From Owenia fusiformis (lineage: Eukaryota > Annelida > Polychaeta > Sabellida > Oweniidae), in the NCBI GenBank assembly GCA_903813345.2, contig CAIIXF020000009.1:19243759-19307758 (forward strand): DNA of 64,000 nt. The letters are read 5' to 3'. Shown here in pieces: positions 51,336 to 63,842 of this stretch (the stretch's first letter is position 1; every line of letters starts with the position of its first letter). Below the pieces are notes generated by a model. It was not told where the DNA came from. It worked only from the letters and a program-made list of their open reading frames with translations, and searched no databases. Both the position numbers and the translations under genes were made by a program.

Positions 51336-51473
51336 TCATGACGCCAGTATAGGAGACTTAGTACTGGTTGGTGTATAACTAGATCTAGAGTCCAGCTCAT
51401 CTTGTAACATCCTTGAACGTTGCTGTAGAGTGTTCACTTGAGACTTCAGAGATGTTATGGTATCTTCCAATTC
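51336..51473 (-). CDS. CEP112: CEP112 terminal coding exon
   Basis: The exon encodes ELEDTITSLKSQVNTLQQRS and RMLQDELD, followed by a short Ser/Thr tail and stop TGA (51338-51336). The segment is the most conserved C-terminal signature of the family; the family tail after it is short, as here. Confidence 0.92.
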   Translation of the reverse strand, partial: ELEDTITSLKSQVNTLQQRSRMLQDELDSRSSYTPTSTKSPILAS

Positions 51474-54400
51474 CTGGAGGAAAATACAAAGCATGTGTAC
51501 AAATTCTAGAGAAATGATTGATTAGAATATGACAAACAGACAACTTGGGAACCACTTCCTATACAATAAAATCTAATACTATAAACTAAACGCTCTACAA
51601 TGCTCGAACTCATGTTAAACTTCAATTTTTGGAAATGTTTGACCCTTTACATGTATTTTTCTAAGGGAATCTAAAGCCTCAGTCACATTTGCTCTTCGGG
51701 GGCCGTAGCTTCACAAAATGAATAACGAAAATCTACATCGTTCTGCATATCCCTATATTTTATGCTGCATATTTCTCTCGATTTTGGGGAGCTACGGTTG
51801 CCGTAGATCAAATGCGACAGAGGCATTAAGAACACCAATTAATGGTATATAAATGTACCTGTCTGACAGCCACAGGTAGCAGACCTTTAGATTTCTCCGC
51901 ATGCTCCAACTGCAGCTCTGTCATCTGAAATACATGACAAAATCGAATCATTTGCCCCGATATCATTTTTCATTCAGATCAAGTGTTTCTTCAACTGTGC
52001 CAAGTTGACTATAAAGGGGTTATTTTTGGACATCTGACTCTGCTGAATATTATAAGAATAAAAAAGTTTAATTTCAGGGGCGTAGCCAGGATTAGTAGTA
52101 CTAGTGCCGAGGCCATAGGCTGAACAAAACTAGGGGCTCCGGGGGCATGCTCCCCTGGAAAATGTATGATTATTAGGCTTATTTGGCATGTACTGAGCAA
52201 TTCTAGGATCAAAATATATGATTTATTTCAAAATGTTTTGGATTTTCGGGCTTATTTGGCGCATTCTAGGATCAAAATATGATTTATTTCAATTTTACAC
52301 TTTTGGCCTTGACTCTCAATAGTACGAAGCTGCATATATGATTATATTAAGTACAAAATATTCGAAGAATGTGAAACACACAATTCAAAATACTGTACAG
52401 CTGTACACTATACTGTGCTACCATATTCTGCATATTATTCTCTACTGCACTTCCCAAATTGCAGTATACTGAACTACCTATGCACATGAACTGTAAACTA
52501 TACTACCTATTTACAGTATACTGTACCACATATATACTGTACTACATATATGCTGTACTCATATATGTACTGTTACTGTATTACATCTGAACTTACCTGT
52601 TGTTCACTCTCTGCCTGTTGTGTTTGAAGTCGTCTCTCCAGAGCCCGGACACGGCTCTTCTGGTTCTCCACTTCCTGTTGTACAGCTTGCAGCACCCCCT
52701 GGTGTTGGCGCTTCACTTGACGTTTCTCGCTCTCTGACTTTGAGGAGACTTCCTTCAACTGCTTCTCTGATTGTTGCTTCAGTCTGTTGGTATACAGGTG
52801 AACATAAAAAATTCAAACTAACTTCTGATTTTAGTATTCTTACATTTTGAATCAGATAATGTATACATTGTAAATTCCAAATGCAGTTGGTAACAATGTG
52901 TCTTCCTGAATATGAATATCTTATTCTATTAATATATTTATCACTCTTATTGTAGTTCCTCTTTTTAAGGAGATTTATCACTCATTCCTCCACCTTCAGA
53001 TTTTGCGATACAAACTTTTATGCTGCATATCTTGTACTTTCAATTATAACTTACATCAACCCCACTCTACCCAACTACTTTTAAGTGAGAGGAAATGAGG
53101 AACACCACTAAAAAATCTAATGCGGACATTTAAAAAAAGCACAACCCCAATTTATTTTCTTTGAGCCTACCTCAAATGGCCCCAAACTAAATGAACTAAT
53201 ATAAAGCCTCACCTGTTCTGGTCCTGTTTCAGCAATTGTATTGTATTGTGAAGATCATTGATTGTCTGAAATGTTACAATAACTGATGCAATATTTAGAC
53301 TAGTGAATCTGTGATAATGCATGATAATTCAAGAAATGCGAATTTAAAATATGCCTTGTCAAAATAAATCTTCATTCTTGAACCTGTTATTCTCCCATGA
53401 GTATGGGACACTTTATGTGTTGTGCATAAATCAATCAAAACTAGATGGCAAAATAAACACAAAATTGTCACAATTCTTGACATATTCATTCAAATTAAAA
53501 TGTATTAATCCTTTTTTGCCAAATAATCAACAATTTAATGAAGAGAAAATAAACAAATCATTAAATAAATTTTTTATCATGCTAAATTATAATCTCTGAC
53601 GATTACAGAAGTTCATAAGCTACCTCAGTTTGCTTCTCTGTTCTTTGAGTATATTCTTTCTCAATCTCTTTCAACCTTAGATTAGTCTGAAACAAACCAT
53701 TAAAACTATAAAGTACATGTAGTACTTAGCGTTTATAGACAGTTTCAAGGTCAGTAGGATTAGAACCAGTGATTTCAAAAATTTTGACGTAAACTCTCTT
53801 CTATGATCTTGATCTAGATATAAGTGCAGATTTTTATTATACTACATCAAATAATAATTATAGTCTCTTGCTTTAACAATTATATCGTAATAATTTTGGT
53901 ATATATACCTTTTCCAACATCTTCTCAGTCTCAATACTGTTTTGTTTCTGGAGATCCAGCTTTTGTTGTTCCATCTGAGATTTCACCTTGGAAACCTGTT
54001 AGTGAGAAACAATACCACAATGCAATAATTTACTGGTATACCCATTATGCAAAAATACATATGCAATACCTAGCAACCTGAATTTTGAGTAAAATAAAAA
54101 AGTCAACTGCATAACAATTTTTATGCGAGGCAGTTCTGATAGCTCTTAACCAAGTTCAACAGTGAAGTTTGTACTATAGAGATCAATACAACACCTGAGC
54201 TTCATGATCTCGCTGTAATTTCTGTTTCTCCTCCTCCCTTAGTAAACCCAGCTCTACGAGTTGCTGTTTCCTCAGTTGGTTGGACTGGACTGTCTCCTCT
54301 CGTTGAGATTTCAACTGCTCCTCTAACTGGAGAATGTTCTACAAAACATACAGTTACATTTATAATACTAATTAGGCAGTTATTTACCTATGGTGCAAAA

Positions 54401-57400
54401 TATGCAGGAATTCTGGAAATCTAGGTCAAGTATATTGTGAATGAACAAAATGGACATAAAACCCGGCTACATTTTGGCTGATTCCAAGACAATTAATCGC
54501 TTTGTAATAATTATGTGGTAAATAGAATACATTTCCTGTGCGACAATACAAATGTGCTTCTCGGATACCCTTATAAGGCCCTCTACATGACTTTTCACTT
54601 GATTAAAGGAAAGAAGTAATTGATGTTTATCATTCAGGTTCAATGGATGCACAGGGGTCGAAAAATTATACATGTCATGATATAGGGAGAAAATCAATAA
54701 ACTCAAGGCCTGTGTTACACTTGCTAACTGTATATTGAATGCTCTTACTATGCTAGAATATTTTCTCTCCCTCTTTCTTGACACTGTTGCTAAAACACTA
54801 CAAATTAGTTGTTTCCTTACTTGGGCATCACGTTCCTGTCGCTCTCGACTCCTTTCATCCAACTGACGTAATTCTTCTTTCAGTGTCTCTCTGACGCCAT
54901 CTACTTCCTGTTCTCGCTCAGTCTGTATCTGATCACGCTCTGTCTTAGAATTGTGAATCAACTGAGATTTCTCTTGCTCGAACATAAGCCTTAACTCTGC
55001 AATCTGCAAGTAGATTTATTCAAAGGGATAATGATCTTTATCTTAATCAGTCCTTGCAAAAATGTAAGCCCAGGGTTCTTGTGATAACTATTATAAAAGA
55101 AATGACAAATAATTATTATAGTCTTAGTATATTATATAGTATTAGATTTGACCCCAATATGATCAGTGACATCATATTTATTCACAGTTCTGGTTAATTT
55201 AATACTTCTTGGTAATCGCGATGTCGTAGTTACTGCACAATTATTGTGTAAACAAATTGAAAACATCTTTGATCTATGATGTCATGATTCGTTGGACCAG
55301 ATAGGATCATGTGGGGACCAGTGAAAAATCATGTATGGGCCAGAAAATGTATATGGCAACTCCTTTAGGTTTAAATTACTATTTCAGTAACTTTAAAGAC
55401 AGAAATGACATTTTGAATGGGGTGTTTGGCCATGATGTCTTTGTGATAATTTTAATATAACAAAGGAATGAAAACAAAGACATTTTCATTTGGAGGTCCT
55501 ACCTTAATCAGGTTTCGAACATATTCAAATATATCTTACCATTCATTTGTTCTTTTTCATACTGAGCCATCATTTATCGTATCAATAGAATGCCAGATAT
55601 ATTCAAACAGAACTCTTGCAGAGGCTCAAATACAGGAAAAGCAGGGTAAAATATCTTCATTTAAGCATTTAGCAACCACATAGTTCCCTCCTTCTATAGA
55701 ATCTTCAATGTGAACAAATAATGCCTAAATAGAACAATAATTAAACATGTAATTTAAGGTTTTATTTTACCTCTTGCTGGTGCTTTTGTCTGAGCTCTTC
55801 AGTTTGTTTAGAAAACTCCCTTGCCTGTTTCTCCCTAACCTGCTTAGATCTATTCAAGTCAGCCTCCACCTTTTCCATCTAAATATGACAGTATATATTT
55901 CATATCAAAATACATTCAAATCAAACATGAACATATGTGCAGCTTAGTTTTTCATGCGTGACTAGTCCATGATTAGATTTTGATTGTAGACCTATACTGA
56001 CACGCCCTGATTTAAAGATTAAATGTGACAATATTAGATTTGAGTACTAGTATTTTAATACTTCATTACTGCTGGAAGTGACTTCTCATAGCTGTTGATT
56101 CACATTTGTGTTGTATAGTGCCAGAAATTCATATTGGTGTTGTATAGTGCCAGAAATTCATATTGGTGTTGTATAGTGCCAGAGTACATTATTTCATGCA
56201 CTTTCATTAATGTTTTAAAGATAATCAGATTGGCTAATGTTGTAACTGTACAAGTACCTGTGTTTTCATGTCATCATACATTCTAGTTGAGTTCTGTTCC
56301 ATTTGAGATTTAAAGTCCTCTAGGGCAGTTTCTGACTGTTGAGTTTGTTCTTTGTGTGTATGCATCAGCTTCTGTATCTCATCATCCTTTTCCCTAGCAA
56401 CAATGACAACATACAACATCATGTCACCTTGTCAACAATGACAGTGACATCATGTCTTTCAACTTATAACATGAAGCCCAATGAAGCATGTATCAAATTT
56501 CAATTCAAGAAACGAAGAAAAGTGTTTCCTTTCAAATAAGAACTACTGTAAAACCTGTGTAAGTGGAACACCTTTGGTATCTCTAAAAGGTGTTCCACAT
56601 GGGAGGTGCTCCACTTAAAGAGGTTCATTTAACATTAAGTCAGTTGGTCTTTGGACACTGAAAGTGTTCCACTAACAGAGGTGTTCCACTTCTTGAGGTG
56701 TTCTACTTTACAGGTTTCACTGTAGATTTATGACTCAATGTATCATCATGATTTTTGTTGAAAGACTGCTACATGTGAAAAGATTGCTACACGTCTTTAG
56801 TTAAAGGCAGAATGGAATAAAACGTAAGGTCACATATTTGCCATATGTCATTTTTATTCAGAGGTCATAGTTCTATCAAGATTCATACATACTCCATTAA
56901 TGTATCACATGGAACTTCTATTCAATCATTCTTTTTAGTTTTACATCATTTATCATTATTATTAGAAACAGAACTTACTTCACAGTTTGTTCTAATTTCC
57001 TAATCTTTTTTTGAGTGTCCTGTTCCAATTGGTCAATTTCCTTTTGTAAACTGCGAACTTTTTTCTCATGTAAATGTTCAGTGTGTAGTTTGTCTTGCTG
57101 TTGAACTTGTTCAAGTTCCTGATAAAATAGCATCATCAATATTATACAAGTAAACTAAACACTTTAAACCATTTTGAATAAACATTTTATATTTAAAGCA
57201 ATATTGTGTGCAGAAGTTCTTCCTACCCTAATCTTCCTAAACCGTTCATTCTCAGCATCTTGGAGGGACTGCTTTAACTGGGAAACTTGGTCCTCTAAAT
57301 CTGATATATGGTCATCTGCCTGTAATAGTAACAAATACTGTAGATGAGAAATGTGAGAGCTGTTTAAAGAAAATGCAGAATGAAATCCTGTGCTAAGGGC

Positions 57401-60400
57401 TGATGTGAAGTCAATCAACCCCAGTGGGGATCGAACCCCCGACACCTCGCTTACAATACTATTCTTTATGAAATCTTAGGCTCATCTTATGAAAGGTATG
57501 TAACTGAGGGTACGAAGTGATTTGGTTGAAAGATTTCAGACTGATTCCCATTTCTATGTTTTCTCTTTTTTAACATGTAAAATTAGAAAACATAAACTGG
57601 TTGAAGTTTAGTCCTGGGTTGTTTTTTGCCTCAGGCTGTCTATAAATGTTGTTTTCTGACGTTACCTTGGACACAGCCAAACTGTTTTCTTGTTTCATGA
57701 ACTCCAAGCTAGCATCGGTCTTGTTTCGGAGAGACCTACATTCTTGCTCATGTTCCTCAGTAGCTCTGTGGTAATCCTTCTCTAGTACCATATACCTACA
57801 AAATAACACAGTGGCAATGCTTAATATACACTGAATATAGCATCTTGTGTAAAACTGATGCAAAGGAGGCTTTAGATCCCTTGAACTGTTTATTAATTGA
57901 GCTATTTTATTGCCCTTTCAAATTTAAATATCTTGTCTATCATGAATTCAGCTTTTAGCCATCTCCAGTTATTGCACAGGGGTCCATTACATACATTCAT
58001 CAAGTAAAAGAAAAAATTATAAAATATTATAATGTCAAATAGATCTTTAGCCAGCGTACCTGTTCTGATATTCAGCAAGTTCACTCATAAGCCTCTCACA
58101 TTTACTATCAAGTTCTATCTTCTCTCTTTCCAGTGTATTCTTCATCCTTGTGGTTGTCTCAGCATCATCAGTCAGTTGATGGATCCTCATCTCTAACTCC
58201 TTTATCATGGATGACTGAAATAATAAGGAGTCATCGTTGAATATTTCTAAGTAGCGTGGACTATTTCACTGGATGTTAACCTGTGATCTGGAACTTTTCA
58301 ATCATTTGTTTTGGACAAGTACTTACACCAGGGAAAAGCTTGATTTGAGAGTGAAAATGTTTGTTTCTTGCTGTAATATTGGCAGAAGGGAATCAGAAGA
58401 AGTAATTTTGTAATTACAATTTTTATATGTGTAGAAAATAAAGAACATTGCTGTTATATATATTCAGAGACATGGTATATTGTCATTAAGGATAAGCTTC
58501 TACTTTACATCAGAGCTGAAGAGTGATCTGCAGTCTCCATGGCCTTTGCTTTAAAGATTTACTATTTTTGTGTATGTAAATATAAATAGACAGCTGAAAA
58601 AGTGTGTCCTACATAAACAAGTTGTTTGTATTACACCCCCAATCGGCACTGCAAAATTACAGTACCGTACGGTACATTAAAAGTATGGTACCATATGGTA
58701 CTGTTGGAGTATAGTGCCGTACAGTGTTCACGGTACCATTTTAGCCTACGGTACCATATTTCACGGTACCATATGGTACCATTGACAAAACTGTACCGTA
58801 TGGTAGTGTTTCAGATTGGCTGTGTATTCAACAATTTATCAATTAAAACGCATCTAAATGTGGAGAATTTTCTGTTCTCTTACAGTTGCAGTAGTTTGTT
58901 GGGAGTAGTCAGTCTCCATCTTCTGTAGGCGGGTATTCGTATCATCTAGGAGGTCTTGGATGTTCTTGGTGTGCTGTTTCTGAAGGTCAAACTTCTCTTG
59001 TTCAAAGTCCGCTATAGTATCATGTAACTAGAAATAGAAGACATATGAAGCATTAAAACTCAAGCATGGATTTTCAAAAAATTCTTAGACTTTCTGCAAA
59101 TTCTGGCCATGAAGAATACTATGTTAATTAGAATTTGGTCATATGTAAAATAGTATTGAAATATTAAGAAATCAAACCAATTTTAGCAATTGCAACATAT
59201 AAGTGAATTTATAATTTTTTCAGATTTAAAAGTCAATATGAATTGAATTATTTCTTAGTAATATAATTGTGCATTGAGTTTATTTCATTAATTTAACTTA
59301 AACATGACTTTGTAAAAGTCTCTAGTCTATTTGGAAAAGCCTAGGGAAATAAGTCATAATCGTCAAAAATATTATTGCTCCACACACCCTTTTTTCGAAT
59401 TCATTCACTTTACATTGAGTGGATTCCTCTGCAAGTTTCTTCAGTTCAGCTATCTGTTTGTCTTTGTTCTCACGAATCACTGATGATTCTTTCACCAGAG
59501 CTTGTACTGGAAACATGCAAATGAAAATTTCCTTACATGGTTGACAAAATCTTTAGTCACTATAGATGCTATTGAACCTCTGATGACTCTCATCAGAGCT
59601 TCTAATGAAAAACATGCATATGAAATCGTCTTTTATGGCTGGCAAATTTTTGTTGGGCACATTCTATCTGCCCAGTCTGCCAACGTGTAAAGCTATATCC
59701 TCCAAACCTGATTTATGAATCTCATGGGGTAAAAACCTAGCTATTAACCTACTTTTATTCTATATTAGATAAACAACATGTGAACATTTTAAAGAAAACA
59801 ACATTACCTTTTTTGTCTAATTTATTTATTGTCTCCTCCTGCTCTTTGTTCTTTGATCTATAGTGACTCTTTACCTCTTCAATTTCTATATTTTTCCTGT
59901 TTAATATCTATAAAAATATAAAAGAAAGGTTATATACATTATGTATACTTTTCAATAGGAAGAGTCAAATGTGAGAATCACTGTTTAAGTTAGGAAGCCA
60001 GTCCAATAAGAGTTACAAGGATGTGTTACACTATTTGACAGCACTTTTCCTACCTTTTGTACAGCATCATCATGTGTCTGCTGTAACCTTAGCTTCTCTT
60101 CATGGAACTGCGCCTCTAACATCTTTGTCTTCATATCAAGCTACAAACCACAACATATTCAATAAAACATTATGTTTGCATTTCTTATATCATTCATCAT
60201 CTTCATTTCAAATTACAATGAAGCCTAGCTGAGAATGAGCTTCAATTCTACTGTATGTGTTTATTTAGATCATGAGTTTGATTGTGTTCAATTTTGTTTT
60301 GTCTTCATAGGAAGTTGCAATAGCATGAGCTTAGAATAATGACTGACTCGAATCTGTTAATCATCAAATCTATGTTCCACCCATCCCTGCTTTGCTTCCC

Positions 60401-63226
60401 AGTAGTTGTGTTTGTTAGAGGAAGATGAACAAGGGGTTGATGCAAGAGTAGCTGACAACAATCAAAGTAAAATTCTTTTACATTTTTGCATTTCTCATAT
60501 TTTTCATCTTTGTATGTAACTATATTTTATTACCTCTCGTTCATGCATCTTCATCAGACTATGTTCATCTCGATATGAGGTCCCTACAACATTCAATAAA
60601 TAACATGAAAACAATACAATCAATGGTTACAAATATGGCAAACAACACAATTAATGGATGGCAAACAACACAAGCAGTGGTTGCATTAAATCTGGAGACT
60701 AACTGATGACAACATAGCACTTCACAGTTCCACAGCATTTATTAATAATGATCCTGTAACTTGCATCATCAATAGAATTTTGTAAAAAGTTTGTATAAAT
60801 TGCTCATTTAATAAGCACAATGGAAAGTTTCAAAAAAAATTTATGATAGTAACCTTTTAAAATGTTGCACTATAAATGAGGGATTTTTTTCCAGAAAAGA
60901 TTATGAATTACAAACATTTTTGGGTAATTTAGTCAAAGAATTACATAGACCACCCCATTAGATATAAACTTACCTTTAAATGACAAATCAGAGTAAAGTA
61001 TTTAGACTAAAGACACTGATAGTTTATTAAATGAGACTTACCCCGAGAAGATGTGAGGCCACTAGTTCCATGTACAGGGTGAGACCAGTCATCTTTGCTA
61101 ATCTGAAAAATAATGAATATATAAAATACTTAGAGGTTATGTCACTATCGTGGCATATATGCCCAAGGTCTCAGTGATATATGGCCCGACCTTGGGAGGG
61201 ACATTGATCTCTGAGAACCGAGGGCATATGTGCCACGATAGTGACATAAACGATTTATAACATTCCTATGATGATACTATCATGGCATATATGCCCGAGG
61301 TCTCAGTGATATATGGCCCGACCTTGTGAGGGACATTGATCTCTGAGAACCGAGGGCATATGTGCCATGATAGTGACATAAACGATTTATAACATACCTA
61401 TGATGATGTAGACTGGTCAGAGAGTACCATTTTCTTATAGAATTGACAAACAAACGGTTTGAAAATGATTGAAATGAGTTTAGAAAAATTGCTCGCGCAG
61501 TTTAATCTTCGATTGATTGGTTATGACGTCAGCGCCTTGACCAATCAGAAAGTTAGCGGGCGCGGGCTTTTCAAAACTTATATTGGCCCGCTGTCTGGTG
61601 TACACTTTGCACTATACATCATCATAGGTATGTTATAAAGAGTAATATGTAACTCCAATAAAATTACCCTAACAATGAATTAAAGAACAAATACTAAACC
61701 AATTATTTTTTGATTACTCAAAAAATGAGTACAATCTTACTTCTGTTTTTCTAGGTGACCTAGGGGATCTGTGTTTCCTACGATTGTATCGATCTGAAAA
61801 TTGAAATTCAACATATGTAGAACAACATGCACTGACAATTCCTCTTACTTATGCAGTGTAACATAGAAAATCAACATAAATCCCCAAAAGGACTATTTCT
61901 TACCAGTGTGTATCATGTTTAACTTAAAAACCATAATCATCTGTTCGATCTTAAAAATGAACCAAGTTCACAAAATGACAAGTACAACTAAATAAATAAC
62001 TATCTGCAACATAGTAGGTTCATGTAGTTGTTACAAGAACAATGTAACTAAGTAAAAAGAACTCACCATCTGCATTTTCCTCATCAGATGAAGAGAACTC
62101 CACTTTCCTCCTTGGCCCAGATTGTCTTTCTTTATTCAAGTAATTGTCCTAGAAAATAGAACAGCCATTAACTTCACATTCAATTTTCATTCACAGTAGT
62201 TTTACGGAATAATTATTTTCAATGTATCATGCAAAAAATGTGGGGTCACAGGGTCTTCAATAGAACTTTTGACATCAAGCAAGACAAATGAAAACAACAG
62301 GCAAAATTACTGCACACTATTTTGCGAAATGACTCAAAACAACAGTGGTAAAAATACTGGAGAATATTACTGAGTTCTACAAGGGACTGGCTCAATACTT
62401 ACTCCACTAGGATATGTACCCCTGTTCTCTCTGTTAGTGAGTAGTTTGGACCTGGGACTATGATGAGTGGGACTTTTATTCCTAGGAGGACTTGGTGATC
62501 TATCTCTATTTACCAACTGGCTAGAGTAGGACCGTCTGAAAGAAAATTAAGGCCTGATAAAAAATCACAAAATTAAAATCAGGAAATTTTTGTATATTTT
62601 ATGCAGACATTATGTAAATGTTGAAAATCAAGGATTAAAAGTCTTATACTGCATCGTTTTTCTTCAAACTTGTTTCATTAAAAGCAAAAGAAAAATGCCT
62701 TTCTGTCGGTACATTATTCTGTTATACAGAGTCCCTCCTTTTAGTGGCATTTGGGTCCCCAGCTGTGAGAAGCGCTTCTTACAACTGGGGACCAAAACGC
62801 TGCTAAAAGGAGGGACTCTATATAATGTACAAAGGCATTTTTGTTTTATTGTTTTCATGGCACAAGTTTGAACAAAAACAGTGCAGTATGAGACTCACAA
62901 TCCTTGATTTTCAAACATCAGGTAGGTCTAAAATTCAAATTAACAGTTTTTAACATGCATACTTGGACCCCCATGATAATATGTGAATCGCATGGTTGGC
63001 AATATTTGGTTTTACCGATATCAAATTTAACAAAAGTTAAACACCTGTGGCCAGTTATTTTGCTTGGAGAATTCACCAGAGTGTGGAAACGTTCTCGTGT
63101 GGTGGACTGACGTAATGTTGAAGACATGTGTGGCTCTCCAGGGCCATTGGGTCCTAGACTGGACTTCATGTTTGATAGAAGAGACTGTGCCATTGACTCA
63201 TCTAGACCTGCTACCCAGTCTGGGAC
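51336..63226 (-). CDS. CEP112: CEP112 (CCDC46) centrosomal coiled-coil protein, 5' partial
   Basis: Large coiled-coil centrosomal protein. Exons in transcript order: 63226-63045, 62535-62403, 62148-62067, 61793-61741, 61102-61042, 60583-60534, 60140-60054, 59907-59808, 59506-59388, 59027-58884, 58214-58060, 57795-57666, 57319-57227, 57118-56979, 56393-56258, 55878-55771, 55003-54821, 54338-54195, 53995-53909, 53686-53624, 53265-53213, 52783-52597, 51924-51859, 51473-51336. All phases join, giving 897 residues and a TGA. Diagnostic segments are PDWVAGLDES, ERELDMKTKMLEAQFHEEKL, EKFDLQKQHTKNIQDLLDDT, MEKVEADLNRSKQVREKQ, RKQQLVELGLLREEEKQ and RQELEDTITSLKSQVNTLQQ. About 600 residues of heptad-rich coiled coil follow a disordered Ser/Arg-rich N-terminal part. 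In human the PDWV segment lies about 130 residues in, so N-terminal exons are off the right edge. Weakest call: donor GTGTTT at 63045, accepted because it alone keeps frame. Confidence 0.93.
52075..52310. repeat. GGGGCGTAGCCAGG-family repeat
   Basis: Begins AGGGGCGTAGCCAGGATTAG and continues with a CTCCGGGGGCATGCTCCCCT hairpin. Two copies of TTCTAGGATCAAAATAT then flank GCTTATTTGGC. It lies in the CEP112 intron before exon 51924-51859 and shares its head with the 25.5-25.85-kb repeats. Confidence 0.6.
52380..52580. repeat. Degenerate TACTGTAC-rich simple repeat
   Basis: About 200 bp made of variants of TACTGTAC, TATACTG and CATATATACTG, next to the donor of exon 52783-52597. Confidence 0.65.
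56108..56190. repeat. 29-bp tandem repeat, nearly three copies
   Basis: GTGTTGTATAGTGCCAGA repeats at 56108, 56137 and 56166 in a CEP112 intron. Confidence 0.9.
56546..56722. mobile_element. Tigger/pogo-like MITE, 177 bp
   Basis: Left CTGTAAAACCTGTGTAAGTG and right, as complement, CAGTGAAACCTGTAAAGTAG are flanked by TA on each side. Internal GGTGTTCCAC motifs repeat in both orientations. The CAGTG-AACCTGT terminus with a TA target is the pogo/Tigger pattern. Confidence 0.75.
57405..57470 (-). repeat. tRNA-derived SINE fragment
   Basis: The minus strand contains GGTGTCGGGGGTTCGATCCC, i.e. a tRNA T-arm with a B box GGTTCGATCCC at 57437-57427. No A box, acceptor stem or cloverleaf can be formed around it, so it is a SINE remnant rather than a tRNA gene. 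Confidence 0.55.
58655..58810. repeat. GTAC/GGTACC-rich cluster
   Basis: About 11 GTAC tetramers in 150 bp, as CCGTACGGTAC, GGTACCATATGGTAC and variants, in a CEP112 intron. A similar cluster (CGGTACGGTACGG) at 17448-17466 sits inside the 17-kb transposon. Probably the ends of related DNA transposons. Confidence 0.6.
61139..61390. repeat. Two tandem hairpin units, period 132 bp
   Basis: Each unit folds on itself: GTCACTATCGTGGCATATAT and GCCC at the left pair with GGGCATATGTGCCACGATAG in unit 1, with arms of about 38 bp. Unit 2 starts near 61275. The units are joined by CGATTTATAACAT(T/A)CCTATG, which is also the left terminus of the adjacent element. Confidence 0.85.
61387..61637. mobile_element. 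MITE with TATAACATACCTATGATGAT termini
   Basis: Terminal inverted repeats of about 25 bp: left TATAACATACCTATGATGAT, right ATCATCATAGGTATGTTATA. The 250-bp element is internally GC-rich and includes GATTGGT, TGACGTCA and ACCAATC within 40 bp near 61516-61550. No coding frame. Confidence 0.8.
62067..63226 (-). CDS. CEP112: CEP112 N-proximal disordered exons
   Basis: Exons 63226-63045, 62535-62403 and 62148-62067 encode PDWVAGLDESMAQSLLSN, a Ser/Pro/Arg-rich stretch (RDRSPSPPRNKSPTHHSPRSK-like, 21 residues) and the acidic SSSDEENAD. The next exon (61793-61741) repeats the RS style with HRSPRSPRK. Vertebrate CEP112 also has a phospho-rich linker here, but sequence identity is low, so only the PDWV motif and the phase chain support the placement. 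Confidence 0.8.
62620..62917. mobile_element. Long fold-back element, about 300 bp
   Basis: The two arms of about 145 bp are complementary over nearly their whole length: TGAAAATCAAGGATT at both ends, then GTCTTATACTGCA / TGCAGTATGAGAC, AAAAATGCCTTT, GAGTCCCTCCTTTTAG and a short centre CTGTGAGAAGCGCTTCTTAC. The open frames on both strands here are by-products of the palindrome. Confidence 0.85.
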
Positions 63227-63842
63227 CTGCTTCTACAACACACAAGGTTTGTCTATGTCAGGACAAATGTGAATTTTGTATTTTGGTATGGCTTAATATT
63301 TAATTCATACTAAACCCCTAATGTATCTGTACATAGAGATTAGATCTGTGTAAACCAGAAAATCAATGAAAAACACAGCATTCCTCAAAACATGGAGTCA
63401 ATTTATACCTTGAAATGTTAACACTGCCCGCATGATCCAATACACAATTACAAAATTATATGCATCTCAGCTTTCTTTTATTTTTTGAAAATATCAAAAA
63501 ATGTAAAACACATTTTGAAATTTTATGGAGTAAAATTTAAACTTGGAATATTGGAATATTGCTATATTCACTAATTTAGCAAATTGTGTTTTTACATTTA
63601 ATTAATAATTTATTGGATTTTATACACATGTATGTCACTTCTATGTGACAATGTTATGGTTCACCCTCTCCAGTTTTATGCATCACTTAATTCCATGAGT
63701 ACCCAGAGACTGAATTTTCTTTGTGTTAAGGTACAGCTGGAAAATAACATTTTGGTAAAAATTGCTATACCTGCACATGTTATTTTTTGGTACAAAATAA
63801 AGTATGAAGGCATGTGTTAATTTCCTTGCTTTTTTCAGGAAA

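Noticed and set aside
57405-57470. tRNA gene on the minus strand
   Set aside because: Only the T-arm/B-box part is present; no A box, anticodon arm or acceptor stem can be paired.
62590-62871. Overlapping frames on both strands around 62.6-62.9 kb
   Set aside because: Products of the long fold-back: the two strands encode similar peptides because the arms are complementary.
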